Origin: an uncultured Actinomycetes bacterium
Lineage (GTDB): Bacteria; Actinomycetota; Acidimicrobiia; Acidimicrobiales; Acidimicrobilacustridaceae
Direction: 5' to 3'
Assembly (NCBI GenBank): GCA_945957335.1
Contig: CAMFLJ010000076.1
Span: forward strand, 1-13,283
Length of the DNA: 13,283 nucleotides
Under the pieces are notes generated by a model. That model did not search any database. It saw only the letters and a program-made list of their open reading frames with translations, and had not been told where the DNA came from. Made by a program: the position numbers and the translations under genes. Position 1 is the first letter of the stretch. Every line of letters starts with the position of its first letter. Below, in pieces: positions 7,524 through 12,935 of this stretch.

Positions 7524-7530
7524 TCGGGTC

Positions 7531-8118
7531 ATGGCCGCTCCCGTCGGGCTCGACCGCGACGCCGTGGTCGACGCGGCCGTGGCGGTGCTCGAGGAGCAGG
7601 GGCGCGTCGACGCCGTCACCCTCCGCCCGGTGGCCGAGCGCCTCGGTGTCCGGGTGCAGTCGCTCTACGCCCACGTCGACGGCGTGCCCGGGCTGCGGCG
7701 GGCCCTCGCCCTGCGCGGCCTCGACGCCCTGGCCGCCACCCTCACCGAGGCGGCCATCGGCCGGGCCGGTGCCGACGCGGTGGGTGCCATCGTGCGGGCC
7801 TACCTCGCCTTCGCCACCGAGCACCCCGGCCTGTGGGACGCCACCCTCGAGCCCCCCGCCGACGACCCCGAGCTGGCCGCCGCGATGGCCGCGGTCACCC
7901 GGCCCCTCGACCTGGTGCTCGCCTCGGCCGGCTTCGACGAGACCGACGCCACGCACTGGTACCGCATCGTGTTCTCCACGATCCACGGCTTCTCGGTGCT
8001 GCGCCGCGACGGCATGCTCACCCTCGACGCCGACCCCGACGACACCGTGGAGCGGATCGTGGCGATGTTCTCGCGCGAGCTCAGCCCTCGCGCGGGTCGT
8101 CGATCGCCACGGCGCTGA
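7531..8118 (+). CDS. TetR/AcrR family transcriptional regulator with WHG-type C-terminal domain
   Basis: A 195-residue one-component repressor. The N-terminal helix-turn-helix spans about 8-58, with the recognition part V-T-L-R-P-V-A-E-R-L-G-V (29-40) followed by R-V-Q-S-L-Y-A-H-V-D (41-50), the typical S-L-Y-x-H turn. The C-terminal ligand domain contains T-I-H-G-F (150-154), matching the W/I-H-G signature of the WHG (TetR_C_33) group; Trp143 and Tyr144 precede it. The tail is short and basic (RAGRRSPRR). It is divergent from the repeat lipoprotein gene and convergent with the NifU-like gene, overlapping that gene's 3' end by 38 bp. A palindrome just upstream is a plausible operator. Likely targets are itself and the lipoprotein gene, or other nearby genes such as the UGSC operon. 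The ligand is unknown. Confidence 0.9.
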   Translation: MAAPVGLDRDAVVDAAVAVLEEQGRVDAVTLRPVAERLGVRVQSLYAHVDGVPGLRRALALRGLDALAATLTEAAIGRAGADAVGAIVRAYLAFATEHPGLWDATLEPPADDPELAAAMAAVTRPLDLVLASAGFDETDATHWYRIVFSTIHGFSVLRRDGMLTLDADPDDTVERIVAMFSRELSPRAGRRSPRR

Positions 8119-8329
8119 GCCCCGGGACCAGCGGCTGCATCATCTGCAGGGCGATGGCCTCGAGCATGGTCCGAGGCATGACGCAGTCGGCGCAGCTCGC
8201 GTCGGTCACCACCAGGCGCAGGTTGGCGGTGGTGCCGTCGACGGCCACCAGCTCCATGTCGGCGCCGTCGAGGCGGATCATCTCCTGCACCGGGGCCAGG
8301 CCGGCGGTGACCGCGGCGGCGTCGATCAC
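8081..8329 (-). CDS. Small NifU-like domain protein (82 residues)
   Basis: A stand-alone protein resembling the C-terminal NifU domain, which in Fe-S assembly proteins (NifU, NfuA) binds or transfers an iron-sulfur cluster through a C-x-x-C pair. Visible: a first helix (V-Q-E-M-I-R-L, 14-20), G-A-D-M-E-L-V-A-V-D-G (22-32), a strand (A-N-L-R-L-V-V, 35-41), then D-A-S-C-A-D-C (43-49) with Cys46 and Cys49, and a final helix plus strand with the V-P-G turn. The GTG start overlaps the SDR stop as GTGA (8326-8329), which fixes this start and implies translational coupling. As last gene of the UGSC operon it might supply a cluster or act as a dithiol carrier for that system. The usual Gly before the first Cys is Ser here and no Pro-Ser follows the second, so cluster binding is not certain. 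Confidence 0.78.
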   Translation of the reverse strand: MIDAAAVTAGLAPVQEMIRLDGADMELVAVDGTTANLRLVVTDASCADCVMPRTMLEAIALQMMQPLVPGLSAVAIDDPREG

Positions 8330-9171
8330 GGCCGCTCCTCGCGACGGGCGGGGTCGTGCACGGCGGCGCGGTCGGCGTCGGGGTCGCGGTTGGCGGGGCG
8401 GCTGCGCGACAGGAACGCGCCCGCGTCGGCGACGATGAACTGCCCGGTGATGCAGCGGGCGAGGTCGCTGGTGAGGAACACGGCCAACCGGGCCAGCTCG
8501 TCGGGGTCGCACATCCGCCGCAGCGGGGTGGCCTCGACCAGGGCGGCCACGTGCTCGTCGTCGAAGGCGTCGCGCACGGTCTCGGTGAGCGTGGTGCCGG
8601 GGGCGATGGCCACCACCCGGATGCCCGAGGGCCCGAGCTCGACGGCCATGGTCTGGGTGAGGTGGTTGATGCCGGCCTTGGCCGCCGCGTAGGCGGCCAT
8701 GAACGGCGCCGGCCGGGTGGTCTCGCCCGAGCTGACGTTCAGGATCACGCCCCCGCCCTGCTCGACCATGTGGCGGGCCTCGGCCGCACCGGCCAGGGCG
8801 GTGATCACCAGGTTCTGCTCGAGCAGGCCGCGCCAGTGGGCACCGTCGAGGGTGGTGAAGGGGCCGGGTCGGTGCTCGCCGTACATGCCGACGTTGTTGA
8901 CGGCGATGTCGAGGTGCCCGAGACGGGACGCGGCCTCGTCGACCATCGCCTCGAGCGCGGCGTCGTCGCGGGCGTCGGCGATGACCGCCAGCGCGGAGCC
9001 GCCCTCGGCCTCGATCTCGGCGACGACGGAGCCGGCCTTGTCGGGGCGCACGTCGTGCACGGCGACGGTGGCACCGGCCCGCGCCAGCCAGCGGGCGATC
9101 TCGCGCCCGATGCCGGCGCCCGCGCCGGTGACGAGGGCGCCCTTGCCGGTGTGGTCGATCTCGATGGTCAT
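8326..9171 (-). CDS. Short-chain dehydrogenase/reductase (SDR)
   Basis: A 281-residue classical SDR, expected to oxidise an alcohol or reduce a ketone with NAD(P). Motifs: cofactor loop TGAGAGIG (15-22), an acidic residue after the second strand (H-D, 39-40) that suggests NAD rather than NADP, NNVG (92-95), Asn120, Ser148 in NVSSGE, and the catalytic Y-A-A-A-K (Tyr161, Lys165), followed by the P-G-T-T-x-T substrate-lid region (191-196). The last ~25 residues form a charged tail (RDPDADRAAVHDPARREERP) beyond the usual SDR end. Third gene of the UGSC operon: it starts 10 bp after the UGSC stop and overlaps the NifU-like gene by 4 bp. The substrate is not readable. Neighbours suggest a step in the same pathway. 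Confidence 0.93.
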   Translation of the reverse strand: MTIEIDHTGKGALVTGAGAGIGREIARWLARAGATVAVHDVRPDKAGSVVAEIEAEGGSALAVIADARDDAALEAMVDEAASRLGHLDIAVNNVGMYGEHRPGPFTTLDGAHWRGLLEQNLVITALAGAAEARHMVEQGGGVILNVSSGETTRPAPFMAAYAAAKAGINHLTQTMAVELGPSGIRVVAIAPGTTLTETVRDAFDDEHVAALVEATPLRRMCDPDELARLAVFLTSDLARCITGQFIVADAGAFLSRSRPANRDPDADRAAVHDPARREERP

Positions 9172-9181
9172 CGCCGGCCGA

Positions 9182-9748
9182 TCAGACCTGGCCGGCGACG
9201 GTGGTCGAGCCCGTGAACAGCGAGATGAGTGCGTCGGTCGACGACTCGGCCCAGCGGCCCAGCGTGTCGGCGTCGGTGCCGCCGATGGGGTGCGGCATCA
9301 CCAGGAGGCGGGTGTCGGGGGCGCCGAAGCTCCTCGACAGGGTCTCGGCCACCGGTCGGAAGTTGGTGGTGGTGGTGACGACGGTGGGCTTGCCGTGGCG
9401 CTCGAGGGTGATGGCGTCGACCACGCTGTAGGCGGTGCAGCTGCCGCAGTCGGCGGCGCCGGTGATGACGACGTCGGCCTCGTCGCACACCAGGGCCAGG
9501 CGGTCCTCCGCGACGGGGATGGCAGCGTTGGCCGAGAGCCCCTGCGGGCCCTTCTTGGTGACGAGCGAGACGGTGGCGCCGGTGCGGGTGGCGAGCGCCT
9601 CGGCCAGCGCGGTCATCACCAGGTCGGCGTTGGGCTTGCCGTTGTCGAGCACGGCGATGCGCAGGCCGGACAGCGCCGCGGGCGAGGGGGCGCGGACGGC
9701 CGGCTCGGGACCGGGCGCCGAGTCGGGCAGGTAGATCTCGACGGTCAT
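9182..9748 (-). CDS. UGSC-family protein, cysteine (CGSC) form
   Basis: A 188-residue protein of the UGSC family, named for a Sec-Gly-Ser-Cys motif that is a selenoprotein site in some members. Here the motif is C-G-S-C (101-104) in GAADCGSCTAYSVVDAI; the codons are TGC GGC AGC TGC, so no selenocysteine is used. The other block I associate with the family, V-L-D-N-G-K-P-N-A-D (33-42), is intact, as is a T-T-T-T-N-F stretch (125-130) near the C-terminal half. The motif suggests a thiol/selenol redox or nucleophilic role; to my knowledge no reaction is established. Second gene of a four-gene operon: it starts only 4 bp after the stop of the 356-residue protein, with which it probably forms a complex. 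An N-terminal Pro/Ala-rich stretch (8-24) precedes the domain. Confidence 0.82.
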   Translation of the reverse strand: MTVEIYLPDSAPGPEPAVRAPSPAALSGLRIAVLDNGKPNADLVMTALAEALATRTGATVSLVTKKGPQGLSANAAIPVAEDRLALVCDEADVVITGAADCGSCTAYSVVDAITLERHGKPTVVTTTTNFRPVAETLSRSFGAPDTRLLVMPHPIGGTDADTLGRWAESSTDALISLFTGSTTVAGQV

Positions 9749-9752
9749 GTCG

Positions 9753-10823
9753 TCAGCCTCCCAGCGGCAGCGTGACGCTGCGGGTCATGCCCCACGAGGG
9801 CACCACGAGCGAGTGCTTGCCCGGGCCGCCCGAGACCACCACGCGGATGTTGTCGGCCTCGCCGGTCATGGGCAGCAGGTGGTCGTCGTCGACGGTCTTC
9901 ATCCACCGGGCCCACGCCAGCTCCTGGAAGTGGCGGCGGAACACGTGGGCGGGCAGCCGGGCCCGGTCGAAGAGGTACGACGACACGTCCTTGCGGGTGA
10001 AGGCCCGCTCCGCGATCGACGCCGCGTGCTCGGGGCCGAGGACGATGAAGTACTCCCCCTGGCTGATCGGCGCGTTGTTCTGGCCCAGCGAGGTCATGGC
10101 CGAGGCGATCTTGTCGAGGATCAGCGCGGGGTCGCCGTCGGCCTCGGCGTCGTGCACGTTGTGGGGGCCCTCACCGCAGTGCACGGTGACGGCGCTGGCG
10201 GCGTCGACGCCGCGGCTGGCGGGGTAGCTCTCCCAGGGCGTGGCCTCGAGGTTCTCGGCCGCGCAGAACGTGTACTTGGCGGGCTGGCCGTGGGTGGCGG
10301 CGTCACCCGAGCCGGGCCAGGCCCCGGCGACGTGGAGCATCACCAGGCGGACGGCGCGGCCGACGGTGGCGTTGGCCCGGTTGCCGGGGCCGAAGGCACC
10401 CACGCCGGCGTTGAACCCGGCGGTGCGCACGACCTCGCCGTGGACCAGCACCATCGGCGCCACGAGGTGGGTGGTGGCGTTGACGCCGCGGATGTTGACC
10501 TCGGGCTCGGCGAGGGCGCGCAGCGCGGTGAGCACCACCGGGAAGGTCTCGGGCGGGCAGCCGGCCATCACCGCGTTCACGGCCACGACCCGGCGGGTGA
10601 CGAGCCCGGCGCGCGGCTGCAGCACGAAGAGCACCTCGTCGGCGTCGCCCTCGGCGTGCTCGAGCATGGCGTCGACGCGCTCGCGGGTGGGCGCCACCAC
10701 CGGCAGGCCGTCGCCCATGCCGCGCTCGGCGAGGAACTCCCACATGGCCTCAGGCGAGTCGGCCGCCAGCTCGGCCAGCTCCGGCTCGTACCGCGTGGGC
10801 ACGGTGGTCGGGACGTCGGTCAT
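9753..10823 (-). CDS. Conserved protein of unassigned function, probable partner of the UGSC protein
   Basis: A 356-residue protein without signal peptide or membrane span. I recognise the family pattern (D-G-L-P-V-V-x-P-T-x-E-R-V near 38-50; A-V-N-A-V-M-A-G-C near 81-89; F-G-P-G-N-R-A-N-A-T-V-G-R-A 144-157; G-Q-P-A-K-Y-T-F-C 179-187; E-G-P-H-N-V 218-223; L-G-P-E-H-A 262-267) as conserved in actinobacteria and proteobacteria near or with UGSC proteins, but know no proven function. Its three cysteines (89, 187, 216) all lie in or next to conserved-looking blocks, so metal or redox chemistry is possible. Residues 328-354 (VVVSGGPGKHS onward) look like a separate C-terminal strand-rich segment. 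A strong ribosome site (GGGGGAG) precedes ATG 10823. It heads the operon; the UGSC start follows 4 bp after its stop. Confidence 0.7.
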   Translation of the reverse strand: MTDVPTTVPTRYEPELAELAADSPEAMWEFLAERGMGDGLPVVAPTRERVDAMLEHAEGDADEVLFVLQPRAGLVTRRVVAVNAVMAGCPPETFPVVLTALRALAEPEVNIRGVNATTHLVAPMVLVHGEVVRTAGFNAGVGAFGPGNRANATVGRAVRLVMLHVAGAWPGSGDAATHGQPAKYTFCAAENLEATPWESYPASRGVDAASAVTVHCGEGPHNVHDAEADGDPALILDKIASAMTSLGQNNAPISQGEYFIVLGPEHAASIAERAFTRKDVSSYLFDRARLPAHVFRRHFQELAWARWMKTVDDDHLLPMTGEADNIRVVVSGGPGKHSLVVPSWGMTRSVTLPLGG

Positions 10824-10843
10824 CTGCTCCCCCTGGCTCTCAT
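10820..10843 (-). other. Seven-codon upstream ORF overlapping the operon's first start codon
   Basis: On the minus strand an ATG at 10843 opens a seven-codon frame (MRARGSR) whose TGA (10822-10820) overlaps the ATG of the 356-residue protein as ATGA. The uORF contains the GGGGGAG ribosome site of the main gene. It could couple translation or be chance; no ribosome site precedes the uORF itself. Confidence 0.3.
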
Positions 10844-10856
10844 CGAGTCAGCGGTG

Positions 10857-10862
10857 AGCCTA
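10857..10862 (-). promoter_or_regulatory. Possible -10 box (TAGGCT) for the UGSC operon
   Basis: On the minus strand TAGGCT lies 33 nt before the first start codon of the operon. It would give a leader of about 25-30 nt containing the GGGGGAG ribosome site. It lies 22 bp from the -10 box of the divergent dehydrogenase gene, so the two promoters overlap and may compete or share one regulator. Confidence 0.35.
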
Positions 10863-10884
10863 AACCCATCAGACTCGGCGCTGC

Positions 10885-10890
10885 TAGCGT
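10885..10890 (+). promoter_or_regulatory. Possible -10 box (TAGCGT) for the dehydrogenase-amidohydrolase pair
   Basis: TAGCGT fits TAnnnT and lies 52 nt before the dehydrogenase start. The expected -35 zone (about 10862-10867) falls on the -10 box of the divergent operon. An ATCAGAC word at 10868-10874 also begins the palindrome near the TetR gene (7501), but here the second arm is missing. A strong ribosome site, GAGGGGGAG, follows at 10927-10935. Confidence 0.35.
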
Positions 10891-10942
10891 CCCGGCCGCC
10901 GCCGTCGGGGGACGGCCATCGGGCACGAGGGGGAGCAACGGC

Positions 10943-11998
10943 ATGGGAACCGAGCCGGTCGTCGTCGGCATCCTCTACCCCGCCGAGTGGTACGGCCCGG
11001 GCGAGGGCTTCGCCGTCGAGGTCGAGGCGCTGCGGGCGCTCGACCCCCGCCTGGTCGTCGAGGTGGCTCCCTACGACGAGCCCCACGACCTGCGCACCGC
11101 CCGGGGCGGCCCCGACCCCGACACGCACCGCGACCGCGCCCCCGACGTGCCCGCCGCGACCCGCGACCTCCTCGCTCGCGCCGAGGTCGTGCTCGCCATC
11201 GACCTGCCCTACGACGTGGCCGCGCTGGCCCCGAACCTGCGGTGGGTGCAGGCCGTCGGCGCCGGCACCGCCCAGCTGCAGTCGGCCGGGCTGGCCGAGG
11301 CCGGCATCGCCCTCACCTCCAACGGCGGCAGCAACAGCATCGGGATCGCCGAGTTCGTCATCGGCCGCCTCCTCCAGATCGCCAAGCGCTTCCGCGAGCT
11401 CGACGTCGCCCAGGAGAGCCAGCAGTGGGATGCGCTGTTCGGCGGCCAGCTGGCCGGGCGCACCCTCGGGCTCATCGGCTACGGCGCCATCAACCAGGCC
11501 GTCGCCACCCGTGCCGCCGCGTTCGGCATGACCATCCTCGCCACCCGCCGCACGCCGGCCGGGGCCGAGCCACCGGTCGAGCACTTCTACGGGCCCGACG
11601 GCCTGCACGAGATGCTGGCCCGCTGCGACGCGGTGGTGGCGGCCGCCCCCGAGACGCCCGAGACCATCGGGCTGATCGGCGCCACCGAGCTCGCCGCCAT
11701 GCCGGCCGACAGCGTGTTCGTGAACGTCGGCCGCGGCTCGCTGCTCGACGAGGCCGCGCTGATCGACGCGCTCGAGCGGGGCCACCTCTCGGCCGCGGCG
11801 CTCGACGTGGCCAGCGTCGAGCCCCTCCCCGCCGGCCACCCGCTGTGGGACGCGCCGAACCTCTACCTCTCGGGCCACTGCTCCAGCTCGCCCGAGGCGC
11901 TGTTCCGCAACCTGCACGAGCTGTTCCGCACCAACCTGCGCCGCCACCTCGACGGCGAGCCGCTGCTCAACCAGGTCGACCTCGGCCGCGGCTACTGA
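10943..11998 (+). CDS. D-2-hydroxyacid dehydrogenase family protein
   Basis: A 351-residue NAD(P)-dependent dehydrogenase, expected to interconvert a 2-hydroxyacid and a 2-oxoacid. Substrate-binding parts lie at about 1-135 and in the C-terminal segment, with the Rossmann domain between (about 136-310). Visible: cofactor loop G-L-I-G-Y-G-A-I-N (176-184, with Asn in place of the third Gly), catalytic Arg264 in NVGRGSLLDE, Glu293 in SVEPLP and His312 in LSGHCSSSPE, the complete Arg-Glu-His triad. Residues 45-73 form an Asp/Arg/Pro-rich insert not typical of the core fold. Strong ribosome site GAGGGGGAG upstream of ATG 10943. It is divergent from the UGSC operon over 119 bp and followed 52 bp later by an amidohydrolase gene. 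Substrate unknown; glyoxylate/hydroxypyruvate reductases and phosphonate or lactate relatives share these motifs. Confidence 0.92.
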   Translation: MGTEPVVVGILYPAEWYGPGEGFAVEVEALRALDPRLVVEVAPYDEPHDLRTARGGPDPDTHRDRAPDVPAATRDLLARAEVVLAIDLPYDVAALAPNLRWVQAVGAGTAQLQSAGLAEAGIALTSNGGSNSIGIAEFVIGRLLQIAKRFRELDVAQESQQWDALFGGQLAGRTLGLIGYGAINQAVATRAAAFGMTILATRRTPAGAEPPVEHFYGPDGLHEMLARCDAVVAAAPETPETIGLIGATELAAMPADSVFVNVGRGSLLDEAALIDALERGHLSAAALDVASVEPLPAGHPLWDAPNLYLSGHCSSSPEALFRNLHELFRTNLRRHLDGEPLLNQVDLGRGY

Positions 11999-12050
11999 CG
12001 AGGGGACGACGGCCCTTGCACCGGCCGCCGCTTCGGCCGAGGGTGGAGCC

Positions 12051-12875
12051 GTGCTGATCGACGCCCACACCCACATCGGCTGCGGGGACGACCCCCGCTT
12101 CCCCCTCTCCCCCAGCGGCGTCGCCAGCGAGTGGTGGCGCGACGGCGGCACCGCCGAGCAGCTGCTCGCCGAGCTCGACGGGTCCGGGGTCGACAAGGCG
12201 GTGGCGGTGCAGGCCATCGGTGCCTACGGCTACGACTGCCGCTGCGCGGCGAGCGCGGTGGCCGAGCACCCCTCGCGCCTGGCGCTGGTCGCGGCGATCG
12301 ACATGGAGGCCGACGACCCCGCCGAGGCGATGGTCGAGATGATGGGCTCGTTGGCCGTGGCGCCGGCGGGCGTGCGGCTGTTCGGCGTCGGCTCCGTCGA
12401 GCCCGAGTGGCTGGTCGACGGCCGCGCCGCCGCGGTGTGGGACCTCGCCGCCGAGCTCGGCACCACCCTCGTCCCGTGCCTGTTCACCAGCCACCTCACC
12501 GACCTGGCGGCGGTGATCGAGGGGCGCCCCGAGGTGCCGGTGGCGGTCGACCACTGCGCCTTCCCCGACATGGGCGACGGCGGCGAGGCGGCGGTGCTGC
12601 GCCTGGCCGAGCTGCCCGAGGTGCACCTGAAGGTCTCGAGCTACGTGCTCGAGATGGCGGAGCGCGACGAGGGCGATCCCGCGCCGATCGTCGAGCGCCT
12701 GGCGTCGGCGTTCGGGGCCAACCGGCTGGCCTGGGGATCGGACCACCCGCAGGACCAGCGCCACACCTACGCCGGCAAGGTCGAGCTGGCCCACCAGGCG
12801 GTGCGCGGCCTCGGCCCGGCCGAGCGCGACGCCGTGCTGTGGGGCACCGCGGCCCGTCTCTGGTTCCCCGCCTGA
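12051..12875 (+). CDS. Amidohydrolase-2 family metal-dependent hydrolase or decarboxylase
   Basis: A 274-residue TIM-barrel enzyme of the Amidohydro_2 type (relatives include ACMSD, other nonoxidative decarboxylases and lactone hydrolases). Metal-site signs: H-T-H (His6, His8) in LIDAHTHIG at the N-terminus, His168 in AVDHCAFPDMG, and Asp231 in WGSDHP; L-K-V-S-S (193-197) marks a following strand. It starts with GTG at 12051 (no usable upstream ATG; ribosome site GGTGGAG at 12042-12048). It lies 52 bp after the dehydrogenase, probably in the same transcript; the gap holds two CGGCCG words (12022-12027, 12034-12039) that could pair. The product likely acts on a carboxylated or lactone intermediate of the same pathway; the substrate cannot be read. 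Confidence 0.9.
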   Translation: MLIDAHTHIGCGDDPRFPLSPSGVASEWWRDGGTAEQLLAELDGSGVDKAVAVQAIGAYGYDCRCAASAVAEHPSRLALVAAIDMEADDPAEAMVEMMGSLAVAPAGVRLFGVGSVEPEWLVDGRAAAVWDLAAELGTTLVPCLFTSHLTDLAAVIEGRPEVPVAVDHCAFPDMGDGGEAAVLRLAELPEVHLKVSSYVLEMAERDEGDPAPIVERLASAFGANRLAWGSDHPQDQRHTYAGKVELAHQAVRGLGPAERDAVLWGTAARLWFPA

Positions 12876-12880
12876 CCCCG

Positions 12881-12922
12881 GTGGCTCGTTCGGGCACGCT
12901 CCAGCGTGCCGAAGCGAGCCAC
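12881..12922. terminator. Long hairpin between convergent genes, probable bidirectional terminator
   Basis: Arms 12881-12900 and 12903-12922 pair at 17 of 20 positions around a minimal CC centre (practical loop CTCCAG). The outer 8 bp (GTGGCTCG/CGAGCCAC) and the inner 8 bp (GGCACGCT/AGCGTGCC) are perfect. It lies 5 bp after the amidohydrolase stop and 13 bp before the stop of the convergent glycosidase gene. There is no T tract. It could also be a dispersed palindromic element. Confidence 0.65.
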
Positions 12923-12935
12923 GGGTGGGGTGGGG

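Noticed and set aside
7429..7986. Longer N-terminus for the repeat lipoprotein, from a start at 7986
   Set aside because: The frame is open, but it would lie across the TetR coding region and place about 185 unrelated residues before a good lipoprotein signal. GTG at 7428 or 7431 gives a proper signal peptide.
9182..9748. UGSC protein as an actual selenoprotein
   Set aside because: The motif codon is TGC and no in-frame TGA is present, so there is no Sec site.
10868..10874. ATCAGAC word as a second TetR operator
   Set aside because: Only one half-site matches the palindrome near the TetR gene; the second arm is absent, so chance is the simpler explanation.
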